Positions 34,777 through 42,645 of a DNA stretch of 64,000 nt are shown piece after piece. Below the pieces are notes generated by a model that was given only the letters and a program-made list of their open reading frames with translations, was not told the origin of the DNA and did no database searches. Location of the stretch: assembly GCA_033765345.1 (NCBI GenBank), contig JANRIC010000133.1, positions 1 to 64,000 of the forward strand. Direction: 5' to 3'. The stretch is from JANRIC01 sp033765345. GTDB taxonomy: Bacteria > Bacteroidota > Bacteroidia > Cytophagales > Microscillaceae. Both the position numbers and the translations under genes were made by a program. The stretch's first letter is position 1, and every line of letters begins with the position of its first letter.

Positions 34777-34981
34777 TCTGGATTGCACAAGCCATAGACG
34801 ACCTAAGCAATATCGCAGAATTTAGCAGCAGATATTCGGAAAACTATGGTTCCTGAAAAAAATGAACCTAAAAATCAGAGAATTAATAGAAAGCAACTAT
34901 AGAATTATTTATGAAATCAAAGATGATGAGGTAATAGAAATCCTTACTGTTCATCATTCAGCAAGACCCTTGCATCGCTAG
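34764..34981 (+). pseudogene. Truncated ParE/RelE-type toxin
   Basis: The N-terminus (MAKVIWIAQAIDDLSNIAEF) and the C-terminus (LIESNYRIIYEIKDDEVIEILTVHHSARPL) are clear ParE-superfamily ends. A middle portion of about 30 codons is missing relative to a normal toxin of about 95-100 residues. The N-terminal frame ends at a TGA shortly after YSENYGS. The C-terminal part is in another frame, with a further single-base discrepancy in an A5 run just before IRELIE. So the toxin should be inactive. Confidence 0.85.
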
Positions 34982-35008
34982 GCCTTTTACAAATTGATGT
35001 ATGAAAAT

Positions 35009-35041
35009 TTAAAGAGACGCTGCAAGGCAACGCCTCTTTAA
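35009..35041 (-). terminator. Terminator-like hairpin after the coiled-coil secreted protein
   Basis: TTAAAGAGACG and CGCCTCTTTAA pair over 11 positions (one G-U on the minus strand) around an 11-base loop, five bases past the stop of the minus-strand gene at 35046. Confidence 0.6.
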
Positions 35042-35045
35042 AATA

Positions 35046-36287
35046 TTAATACCTGGGTATATTGTCCTCCAGTGCCTTGATGTTGGCTATATTGACATTT
35101 CTGACATAAGACTCAATCAGACGAGTGTAACGAGTATCCAGATCATTTACTTTTTGAGTAATTTTTGCTTTGTCATCGCTCAAAGTGGTGGCATTATTCA
35201 GGATAACTTTTACATTTTCGTGATAGGTATTCAAGGTAGTTTGATATTCGGAATAAAGCTTCTCAATTTCTTCGCCGATAAAAGCTACTTTGCTGCGTCC
35301 GACCACCGGAAAAACCAATCTTTTGGACAGATAATTATAATTATTGTTGTTCAACTGCTCAAGCTTCATAATGTATTCCGTCACCTTCGCATAGTTATAA
35401 TACTGCTTAATGATGACATTCATATCAATCTTTGACATATCGGGCGCGCCGTCGGGTGTGTATAAATCTGTCACACTCTGACGCACAAAGTTGTTGGTCA
35501 GTTTGCGAACCGATTCGGTTTTTAGCTTCAGGCTTGATAGGTTAAAATCCAAATCTCGACTGGCTTTTGCCAAAGCTTCATAGTGTGCCACATATTTTTG
35601 AATTTCTTTGTTAAATTCTTTCAAAGCTTCCGCTCCGATATCTTCATTTTCAATCGCTACGGTGTTGACCATATTAAATACTGAGGAGATAGAACTTACT
35701 GCTGGTACCGTAGACACGATGGCTTTGGTAATTGGGTTATTGATAATGGGATTATTGATGATACTTGAAATAATGGTTTTGAATTTAGACCCAAATTTTT
35801 TACCGAATTTGCTATTTAGGATTTTATCGTCTACAATTTTGAGCATGGCTTTATCTAGGCTAAAACCCAAATCGGTATTGGTTGGATTATTCAATTCAAA
35901 AATTGAGTTGGAGTAATCTAGGGAAGAAACTGTAAATTCAAGCGCATTCAAGCCATCATTGACTGCATCCATATAATTGGCTGTAGCAACGATACTGAGT
36001 TTATTATTCTCATAAATGGTTTTAAGAGTTCGCCTATCTTCATCAGAAATTTTTGAGAGTTGTTCGGTATTTCCCTGTGCCTGATTCTCAAGAACCTTAA
36101 TTTTGTCTTCTATTTTAGTGATTTTTGATTTGGAATTAGCATCCACAGCACCTTCCAAACTCAGATAACGTTCGTAGAGATTTGCAATAGAATCTGAAAG
36201 CATTTTGATGCGTAAAGAATCATTTTGAGCAAGGAGAAGCGTTGGGGATATAAGTGCAAAAAGTAATAAAAAGCTTAATTTTTTCAT
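35046..36287 (-). CDS. Secreted coiled-coil-rich protein of unknown function
   Basis: The ATG at 36287 (MKKLSFLLLFALISPTLLLAQN) gives 413 residues with a signal peptide; the open frame extends four codons further. After it comes a heptad-rich region (SIANLYERYLSLEGAVDANSKSKITKIEDKIKVLENQAQG), a hydrophobic middle (FKTIISSIINNPIINNPITKAIVSTVPAVSSISS) and another long helical segment (EFNKEIQKYVAHYEALAKASRDLD). The hydrophobic centre between coiled coils recalls pore-forming or membrane-inserting helical-bundle proteins, but I do not recognise a family and treat that as speculation. Confidence 0.75.
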   Translation of the reverse strand: MKKLSFLLLFALISPTLLLAQNDSLRIKMLSDSIANLYERYLSLEGAVDANSKSKITKIEDKIKVLENQAQGNTEQLSKISDEDRRTLKTIYENNKLSIVATANYMDAVNDGLNALEFTVSSLDYSNSIFELNNPTNTDLGFSLDKAMLKIVDDKILNSKFGKKFGSKFKTIISSIINNPIINNPITKAIVSTVPAVSSISSVFNMVNTVAIENEDIGAEALKEFNKEIQKYVAHYEALAKASRDLDFNLSSLKLKTESVRKLTNNFVRQSVTDLYTPDGAPDMSKIDMNVIIKQYYNYAKVTEYIMKLEQLNNNNYNYLSKRLVFPVVGRSKVAFIGEEIEKLYSEYQTTLNTYHENVKVILNNATTLSDDKAKITQKVNDLDTRYTRLIESYVRNVNIANIKALEDNIPRY

Positions 36288-36590
36288 AAGTCCGGGCATT
36301 TGTATTTGAGTAAAATTTTTCTCTTGTGTTGTGCTTTAGTTTTTTGCTAGATGATACAATAATTACAAAAAAACACAAAAAAACCACGTAAATGTAAGAT
36401 TTTTAATGTATTAAAAAAAACGCTTTTTTTAATGGAAAATGAACTTGTACTTTCTTTCAAACAAAAGCTTTGAGGTGCTTAAAAAAGTGGATTGTCTGAC
36501 GAATTGAATTATGAATATGGTGCGATAATGCCTTGAGTTTACAATTAAATATTTAGGGGCAACTTGATCCAAACCCCATCTACCCAAGAA
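36288..36590. other. AT-rich intergenic region upstream of the coiled-coil gene
   Basis: About 300 bases with homopolymer A and T runs (for example AAAAAAAACGCTTTTTTT near 36413-36430) that form a weak hairpin. It must hold the promoter of the minus-strand coiled-coil gene. No RNA gene or ORF is seen. Confidence 0.5.
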
Positions 36591-36615
36591 AAAAACCCTC
36601 TTGAAGAGGGTTTTT
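36591..36615 (-). terminator. Intrinsic terminator after the KTSC gene
   Basis: A short hairpin, AAAAACCCTCTT joined to AAGAGGGTTTTT with almost no loop, ending in a T-run on either strand. It lies 14 bases past the KTSC-domain gene stop. Confidence 0.85.
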
Positions 36616-36628
36616 GAAAGGTTTTTGT

Positions 36629-36868
36629 TTAGCTACGAACTTTTTGATAAAGAAGCTGTTTATTGTTACGAATATTGGTATTAAAATATTCACCGAGTGA
36701 ATCTGAGCGTCTGAGCTGCTCGTATTGGTCGGGGCTGATGTTGGAGTATTCGTAGATACCACCTTTGCAAAATACAACTTCGAGTACTTGACTGAAAGCG
36801 TCATAAGCCACAGAAGTAATGAGTGAAGAGGAAGCGTGTTTTCTTCGAAAGTTTGCCATAATTCCCAT
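36629..36868 (-). CDS. KTSC-domain small protein
   Basis: Starting at the ATG at 36868 (MGIMANFRRKH) gives 79 residues; the next Met, at 36859, is also possible. The KTSC domain fills it: SSSLITSVAYDAFSQVLEVVFCKGGIYEYSNISPDQYEQLRRSDSLGEYFNTNIRNNK. The family name comes from the lysyl-tRNA synthetase-linked 'KTSC' domain, and the role is unclear, perhaps RNA-binding. A clear terminator follows. Confidence 0.88.
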   Translation of the reverse strand: MGIMANFRRKHASSSLITSVAYDAFSQVLEVVFCKGGIYEYSNISPDQYEQLRRSDSLGEYFNTNIRNNKQLLYQKVRS

Positions 36869-37011
36869 GTTTTGTTGGTTAAACAAATATACGAAAAATA
36901 ATTGAAAAAGTCCAGTTTTTTGACTCAAAAAAACAAATTAATATATCTGATTATCAATAAGTTAAAATGTTTTTTTGATTAAATTTTAGTATTAGATTTT
37001 TGTTTAAAAAT

Positions 37012-37344
37012 ATGCCTCTTATGATTATTTATGTTCCTTTTTTGAATGTTGCCGGGATGGCTTTATTTCCTTTTATTCTTGTAGGTAAGAGGCATTATCG
37101 CTATGATGCAGTGCTAATTAATCATGAAAAAATCCATCTTGCCCAGCAGTTAGAGACCTTGATTTTGCCTTTTTATGTCTTGTATCTATGCAATTATCTG
37201 ATCAACTTGGTCATTTATCGAGAGCATCACAAGGCATACATCAATATGTATTTTGAGCGGGAGGCATATGATCACGAGGGTGATTTGACTTATCTAAGAA
37301 AGCGGCGTTTTTGGGCATTTTTGAGCTTTTTAGGCATAAGATAG
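37012..37344 (+). CDS. Very small membrane protein with a gluzincin-like HExxH motif
   Basis: The ATG at 37012 (MPLMIIYVPFLNVAG) gives 110 residues; an upstream TTG is less likely. There is a hydrophobic start, then NHEKIHLAQQ with His38-Glu39-x-x-His42, then a membrane-like helix (LETLILPFYVLYLCNYLINLVIY), then MYFEREAYDHEGD with the E-x-E-A pattern at residues 82-85. HExxH followed by a glutamate in a later helix is the zinc-peptidase (gluzincin) arrangement. Similar conserved short proteins exist in Bacteroidota to my knowledge, without known function. It is either a minimal peptidase or a degenerate relative. Confidence 0.8.
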   Translation: MPLMIIYVPFLNVAGMALFPFILVGKRHYRYDAVLINHEKIHLAQQLETLILPFYVLYLCNYLINLVIYREHHKAYINMYFEREAYDHEGDLTYLRKRRFWAFLSFLGIR

Positions 37345-37348
37345 GCCT

Positions 37349-37984
37349 TTAATTTGGGTAATGAAAGAATTCATCTTGTAGTTTAATTAATCGGATTATT
37401 TTTTCTTTTTTATTCAATTGGGTGGTAGAAATAATCTCCCGACGATTTTGGCTGATGAGGTCTAGCTGCTTATCAAGTTTATCTCTAAATTCATCATAAG
37501 AAGCATATTTTTTAGTTTCTTCCAGGATCAGACGATTTTTTCCCAATTCGTGGACTTTAAAAATTTTCACCTGCTCAATACGTTTACCAGATGCTTGATT
37601 GATCAGAATGAATAAAAAATCCCCTTCCAGATACCAGTAGCCGAATTCGGAAAGGGAGACTTTTTTCTGGGTTTTGGTGTGAGGTTTTATACTTTGGATA
37701 TAAATGGTTTGATCTTCTTTAAAAAAATATTCCTGTCCTTTGAGGATACTCTTTAGTCCATTTCGTTCAAGCAATACATCCAGATTTTTACGAAAATCAC
37801 CCGTACGAATCACCCAGCTATCACAGAGTTTGGCCTTGAGGGTTTCTTGCCTTTGATGGAGATTTGAAAGATCATTTTTTTGCATAGCACAAGATGAGTG
37901 CTGCTTATGTGAAGAAATATTTTTATAAATGAACAAAGCAGAAGCCACCATAATAAAAATACAGGTTCTGAGGTTCAATTCCAT
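37349..37984 (-). CDS. Membrane-anchored or exported protein, paralogue A
   Basis: A 211-residue protein starting MELNLRTCIFIMVASALFIYKNIS, an N-terminal anchor or signal, followed by a lipocalin-like pattern of beta-strands: CDSWVIRTGDFRKNLDVLL, FKEDQTIYIQSIKP, YWYLEGDFLFILINQASGKR, FKVHELGKNRLILEETKKY. It is homologous to the gene immediately upstream (paralogue B), from the start motif MELN-RT to the SGDL/TGDF, YWxxEGD and GEN/GKNxLxL motifs. No named family is recognised. Its stop lies four bases from the convergent HExxH gene. Confidence 0.7.
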   Translation of the reverse strand: MELNLRTCIFIMVASALFIYKNISSHKQHSSCAMQKNDLSNLHQRQETLKAKLCDSWVIRTGDFRKNLDVLLERNGLKSILKGQEYFFKEDQTIYIQSIKPHTKTQKKVSLSEFGYWYLEGDFLFILINQASGKRIEQVKIFKVHELGKNRLILEETKKYASYDEFRDKLDKQLDLISQNRREIISTTQLNKKEKIIRLIKLQDEFFHYPN

Positions 37985-38014
37985 AGCTTTAACTAGTAAA
38001 TTATTCAGAATATT

Positions 38015-38656
38015 TTAAGGTTGTTTTTGGGCAATTTTACGATTTTTTAAGATTTCCTGATCCACTTTAAGTTGACAAGCTTTATGATCTTTCAAACTAT
38101 GAGACTCTTGGGATTGTTCAAAATTATTTTTTAAATCTTCTAAAATTGGTTGTTCGTGGTAGGTCTCGACTTGGATCAATCTCAATAAATTCTCCCCCAT
38201 CATCTGAACTTCATATATATATTCGGATAGTTCATTTTCTCCAGATTGATCCGTAGAATAGATAAAAAGTTGATTCTGCACCAGGTACCAATCTCCTTCA
38301 AAAAGTATTTTTTTGTGCTGAGAATGACCCTCTTTGAGCCAATACAGAAATTTTTTTTGCGGGATAAATTGAAATATTTGAAGATCTTCTCTATCCGTAG
38401 AATAGTTTTCTTCACGACAAATCAGCATATTCCCTTGAAGGTCTCCAGATACCAATACCCAGTCTCCAAGAATCACCCGGTTCACATTTGGTTGTTTACC
38501 ATTTTTATCCGCAAGTGATTTGAAATAAAACACTTCTTCCGATTGTTTGGAGGCAGTTCCACATTCGGTATGATAAGATTTATCTTTCATTTGTTGAACC
38601 AAAAAGATGGCCAAGGAAATAGCCATAAAAATACGAGTGCGAATATTTAATTCCAT
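38015..38656 (-). CDS. Membrane-anchored or exported protein, paralogue B
   Basis: A 213-residue protein starting MELNIRTRIFMAISLAIFLVQQM, with a cysteine-containing segment (YHTECGTASKQ) after the anchor, and then the same strand order as its neighbour: GDWVLVSGDLQGNMLIC, FQFIPQKKFLYWLKEGH, FEGDWYLVQNQLFIYSTDQSGEN, VQMMGENLLRLIQVETY. The lipocalin-like 'GDW...YW...GDW' layout may hold a hydrophobic ligand, but this is only a fold guess. It is 30 bases upstream of paralogue A, so a tandem duplication transcribed together. Confidence 0.7.
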   Translation of the reverse strand: MELNIRTRIFMAISLAIFLVQQMKDKSYHTECGTASKQSEEVFYFKSLADKNGKQPNVNRVILGDWVLVSGDLQGNMLICREENYSTDREDLQIFQFIPQKKFLYWLKEGHSQHKKILFEGDWYLVQNQLFIYSTDQSGENELSEYIYEVQMMGENLLRLIQVETYHEQPILEDLKNNFEQSQESHSLKDHKACQLKVDQEILKNRKIAQKQP

Positions 38657-38823
38657 CAGGCAAAGGTTTATTCGGGATTAAAAGCAATACGCATATCCTT
38701 TTCAAATTAAAAAAAAAATCTGATGTTTGGAAATAAAGTTGATTAATCTCTTATTTTTTTGATAAAAATTAACGATTCTTTATGAAATTACTCAAAATTT
38801 ATTTGCATCTTAAAACGGGCAAT

Positions 38824-38843
38824 AAGGTCGCTTAAAGCAACCT
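38824..38843 (-). terminator. Hairpin after the T9SS type B cargo gene
   Basis: AAGGTCGCTT and AAAGCAACCTC form a short, almost loopless stem, best on the minus strand with one G-U pair, about 50 bases past the stop at 38891. There is no strong T-run. Confidence 0.35.
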
Positions 38844-38890
38844 CGTTGTTTGGATAGATTGATCTTCAAGTAAAATCATAAAGAACCCAT

Positions 38891-40873
38891 TTATTTAACC
38901 AATGATACGGTACCTTTATAAATTTTATTTTTGAAATTAATTCGGTAGAAATAAACGCCTACGGGTAGATTACCTCCATCCCATTCAAAGTTTTTATCAA
39001 AGGATTCAAAAACTTTGCTCCCCCAACGTGTAAAAATTTCTATGTTTTGGAATTGGTATCTACAGGTTTCTTCTGGGACATTTTCCAGAGAAAATGTTTC
39101 ATTGATTAGATCGCCATTGGGTGTAAATATGTTTGCAGGAAGAAACTCCTCATCTTCAAAAGCAATATCGTTAATGATCAATTCGACACTCAGTACTTTG
39201 CTTTTGTCTTCGCACTGGCCATCATCCGTGGTGATAAAATCAATGATATATTGGTTTTTTTCCTCTATCACCAGATCACAATTTGTATTCCAGATAAATC
39301 TTGATTCCAGGCTACCTACTCCGGTTTTATTTTCAAAAGACATCCCCAATTCAGCCAGATCAAAACCCCTGCCTACTGCTTTGAGCTCTAGAACATCATT
39401 GTCTATTAAGTCCTGTGCAAAAACATCAAAATCAAAAGATTCTCCTACGATTTTTTCTAGGGTATAATCAAATTCAGCTTTTGAATCTACCAGGGTATTA
39501 CTTCCAATGATAGGTGGGGTATTATCAATGGGTATACTCACTACGGTTAGGCGAATGGTATCATTGGCAGGGCGCGGGCAACGATTGTCGCTCACTACCA
39601 GATCCATCACAAAAGGCTGTAGATTCCCTTGATTATCCTGGGTAGAGAAAAGACAACTCGGCCAACAAAAGTCAACGGCAAGACTATCGCTCGATCCGTT
39701 TACCACGCCTTGGGAGACAGATAACAAAGATTGAGGAGCTTGGAAATTGATGCCTATTACTTTGAGTCTTAGCGTTTCAAACATGTTGGGGTCTTTGAGC
39801 CAGATTTTTGTGCAAACAAATCCCTGGGCTTGATCCATAAAAAGTGTATCTCCTTGTTCATAAAAGATACCGCCACGTTGATTGGTTGAGAGTTCATTTT
39901 GTTGTACCTGAACACTAGGGCTTTCATTGGAAGGGCAATCCAATACATAGAATTGAAAATCTCTACGTACCTCTCCGATTTTTTTTCCGTTTCTGAACTC
40001 TTCACAAAGCACTGCAAATACAAAAAGCCCAGTGCGATTGGGGGTGACACGAATCAATCCGGTTCGCTGATTGATCGTAAAACCTTGATTTTGACTCAAA
40101 TCGGTAGGAAGAGCCTGTTGGGCATTAAATTGAAAGCCATCGACATTCAGCCAGTTTACCAGCGCATAAGGGGCAGGTATGGGCGGTACTCCTCCTTGAA
40201 GGGTATTAGGGTCTACATTGCCTGGGAAGTTGGGTTCGGAATTACCAGCCCAGGGGTTGGTAAAAGAATACGTCAAGCTATCTCCGTCCTTATCGTTTGC
40301 TCCAAAATCAAAGTCAAATTCTTCATTGAGGCATAAATAATCTCCAATTGGGGCTTTAAATAAAGGGGTAGAGTTGATAAAAGCGGTATTTCCTTGGACA
40401 ACAGCCGGAAACTCAAGATAAAATACCATTCCTACACCTCCGGGATCATTAATATTATTGATTACATTATTTCTACAGCATCGCTCCCATACTACATAAT
40501 AGCCTTCGGGGTCATTATAAATATCAGGGCTAAGCCTGATGACATTTTCATAGATCAGTAAGCGTGTTTTTAATTGCCCATCCGTACAACTGGGATTGGT
40601 GTATTGAATATCAGACTGTTGTTTAAGCCTCAGTACAATGTCTTCTGCAATGACACGGTTCGTTCTTTTGGAAAAAATATGCAACAGAATAACAGGTTCT
40701 GTGTTTTCTACTACAAAAGTGGCATTAACCCGATCATAATATAAATTCAGCCTAAGTTCAAAATCAAATGCGGTTAAATGATTCAGTTGAATATCTCCAC
40801 CCACAATATGAGAAGCTTTCAGAAAGCTCAGACTCCACAAACTTAGAAATAATAAGAAGTAGTATTTCTTCAT
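38891..40873 (-). CDS. T9SS type B cargo protein with gliding-motility-associated C-terminal domain
   Basis: A 660-residue secreted protein: signal peptide MKKYYFLLFLSLWSLSFLKAS followed by HIVGGDIQLNHL, and Ig-like and cadherin-like repeats (DFDFGANDKDGDSLTYSFTNP, FTINQRTGLIRVTPNRTGLFVFAV). The last 85 residues are the CHU_C type B sorting domain: ANIFTPNGDLINETFSLENV, IEIFTRWGSKVFES, WDGGNLPVGVYFYRINFKNKIYKGTVSLVK. Type IX secretion would carry it through the outer membrane. The PorU/PorV genes in this same window are part of that system. It is probably a surface or adhesin-like protein. Confidence 0.95.
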   Translation of the reverse strand: MKKYYFLLFLSLWSLSFLKASHIVGGDIQLNHLTAFDFELRLNLYYDRVNATFVVENTEPVILLHIFSKRTNRVIAEDIVLRLKQQSDIQYTNPSCTDGQLKTRLLIYENVIRLSPDIYNDPEGYYVVWERCCRNNVINNINDPGGVGMVFYLEFPAVVQGNTAFINSTPLFKAPIGDYLCLNEEFDFDFGANDKDGDSLTYSFTNPWAGNSEPNFPGNVDPNTLQGGVPPIPAPYALVNWLNVDGFQFNAQQALPTDLSQNQGFTINQRTGLIRVTPNRTGLFVFAVLCEEFRNGKKIGEVRRDFQFYVLDCPSNESPSVQVQQNELSTNQRGGIFYEQGDTLFMDQAQGFVCTKIWLKDPNMFETLRLKVIGINFQAPQSLLSVSQGVVNGSSDSLAVDFCWPSCLFSTQDNQGNLQPFVMDLVVSDNRCPRPANDTIRLTVVSIPIDNTPPIIGSNTLVDSKAEFDYTLEKIVGESFDFDVFAQDLIDNDVLELKAVGRGFDLAELGMSFENKTGVGSLESRFIWNTNCDLVIEEKNQYIIDFITTDDGQCEDKSKVLSVELIINDIAFEDEEFLPANIFTPNGDLINETFSLENVPEETCRYQFQNIEIFTRWGSKVFESFDKNFEWDGGNLPVGVYFYRINFKNKIYKGTVSLVK

Positions 40874-40954
40874 AAAACAATGATTTATTAGCGTTCCCTA
40901 AGTTAGTTATTTCCTAAAAAAACAAAAAATATTCTTCAAGCAATTTACAAATAT

Positions 40955-40962
40955 TACCTTTG
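40955..40962 (+). promoter_or_regulatory. Candidate -7 promoter box for rlmD
   Basis: TACCTTTG, an exact TANNTTTG match, only 8 bases before the rlmD ATG. A TTC-rich -33-like segment lies about 19 bases upstream. If correct, the leader is extremely short or leaderless. Confidence 0.5.
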
Positions 40963-40970
40963 TAGGTCTT

Positions 40971-42401
40971 ATGAAAAAAAATCAGATAATACCACAGATC
41001 AAAATTCTGGGGATCGCTGCCGAAGGAAAGTGTATCGCCCGCTACGAAGACAGGGTAATTTTTATTCCTGGAAATCAAGTAGCCCCCGGAGATGTAGTAG
41101 ACCTAAAGATTCTTCACAAAAAAAAGAAGTTTTTTGAAGCTGTCCCCGTGTATTTTTATACACAGTCCGAACTAAGAACAAATCCCGTATGCAGTCATTT
41201 CGGCGTATGTGGAGGCTGTAAGTGGCAGCACATTGATTATCAGACACAGTTGGAATATAAAACACAACAGGTAAAAGATAATCTTGAGAGAATTGCCAAA
41301 GTTGCACTCCCCGAATTTTTGCCAATTATCGGCTCTGAACACACCTATTATTATCGCAACAAGCTGGAATTTACCTTTTCAAACAGGCGTTGGTTTACCC
41401 AAGAAGAAATACAAGAAGCTGACCCAACACCCCAAACGGAAAACAATCCGATAAAAACACACAATGCATTGGGTTTCCATATTCCGGGAAGATTTGATAA
41501 AATACTGGATATCAGGCACTGCTATCTTCAAGAAGACCCCTCTAATGCCATCAGACTGGCCGTGCGAAAGTTTGCATTTGAAAATCAACTCGACTTTTAT
41601 GATGCCAAAGAACAAAAAGGTTTTTTGAGAAATCTGGTCATCCGCACAAGTAATACAGGCAACCTGATGGTTATTTTATTGTTCGGGCAGGATCATCAAG
41701 ACGTGATTGAAAAAATGATGGCACATTTAAAAGATAATTTTCCAGAAATCAGCTCTCTTTATTATATCATCAACCCCAAGATGAATGATACTTACCAGGA
41801 TCTTGCGCCTGTCTTATATCACGGAGAAGCTTTTATTGAATCTCAAATGGAAGGGCTTCGATTTAGAATCGGGCCAAAATCTTTTTATCAGACCAATACC
41901 GAACAGGCCTATAACCTCTACCAGGTAGCTCGGCAATTTGCCGATTTACAAGGGCACGAACTGGTATACGACCTTTATACTGGTACAGGTACTATCGCCA
42001 ATTTTATCGCCCGACAGGCCGGACAAGTAATCGGGATTGAGTATGTAGAAGAAGCTATTGAAGATGCTAGGCTCAATTCGACCATCAATCAAATTTACAA
42101 TACCCGCTTTTTTGCTGGTGATATTAAAGATTTACTCAAGCCGGATTTTGTGGCTCAAAACGGGCATCCCGATATCGTCATTACAGACCCTCCCCGCGCT
42201 GGAATGCATCTAGAGGTGATTCAAAGTTTGATTCAACTTGCTCCTCAGCGAATTGTATATGTGAGTTGTAATCCGGCTACTCAGGCTCGAGATTTGGCAC
42301 TCCTGGATACCTTGTACCGCGTGGAGGCTGTACAACCCCTAGATATGTTTCCTCAGACACATCACGTGGAAAATGTAGTAAAACTTGAAAAAAGAGCGTA
42401 A
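40971..42401 (+). CDS. rlmD: 23S rRNA (uracil-5-)-methyltransferase RlmD/RumA family
   Basis: A 476-residue SAM-dependent RNA methyltransferase. An N-terminal TRAM domain (IKILGIAAEGKCIARYEDRVIFIPG) precedes the iron-sulphur cluster cysteines (VCSHFGVCGGCKWQH), and the C-terminal Rossmann part has DLYTGTGTIANFIA, the ITDPPRAGMH motif and VSCNPATQARDLALL with the catalytic cysteine. Bacteroidota often have two or three paralogues, and substrate position (U1939 or another) cannot be decided from this sequence. It is monocistronic, with its own promoter. Confidence 0.95.
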   Translation: MKKNQIIPQIKILGIAAEGKCIARYEDRVIFIPGNQVAPGDVVDLKILHKKKKFFEAVPVYFYTQSELRTNPVCSHFGVCGGCKWQHIDYQTQLEYKTQQVKDNLERIAKVALPEFLPIIGSEHTYYYRNKLEFTFSNRRWFTQEEIQEADPTPQTENNPIKTHNALGFHIPGRFDKILDIRHCYLQEDPSNAIRLAVRKFAFENQLDFYDAKEQKGFLRNLVIRTSNTGNLMVILLFGQDHQDVIEKMMAHLKDNFPEISSLYYIINPKMNDTYQDLAPVLYHGEAFIESQMEGLRFRIGPKSFYQTNTEQAYNLYQVARQFADLQGHELVYDLYTGTGTIANFIARQAGQVIGIEYVEEAIEDARLNSTINQIYNTRFFAGDIKDLLKPDFVAQNGHPDIVITDPPRAGMHLEVIQSLIQLAPQRIVYVSCNPATQARDLALLDTLYRVEAVQPLDMFPQTHHVENVVKLEKRA

Positions 42402-42520
42402 TGGAAGGGCAAAGCCCCGAAAAAACCAAGCAATATTAAAATTTTATCCAACTTAAAATCGTACAAATTTTACGGACTGAGATAAAAGTATTATTTTTGC
42501 TATATTGTAAGCCGATCAAT

Positions 42521-42595
42521 CATCCTTAAATCACGTGTGGATAAACAATATTTTTTTATCCAAACAAAATATTGATCGATCACGTGTAAAGGATG
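42521..42595. repeat. Nested inverted repeat in front of the AAA+ ATPase gene
   Basis: Left arm: CATCCTT, CACGTG, CAATATTT in this order. Right arm: AAATATTG, CACGTG, AAGGATG, i.e. the same three blocks in reverse complement. The spacers differ (four or two bases, eight or six bases), so it is three matched blocks, not a perfect palindrome. It lies about 50 bases before the AAA+ gene's ATG at 42646, in a 244-base gap after rlmD. Confidence 0.75.
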
Positions 42596-42645
42596 GATAA
42601 GAAAACTGGTTTTTACACAAAAAAAGCGTTATAAATAGACCCTCA

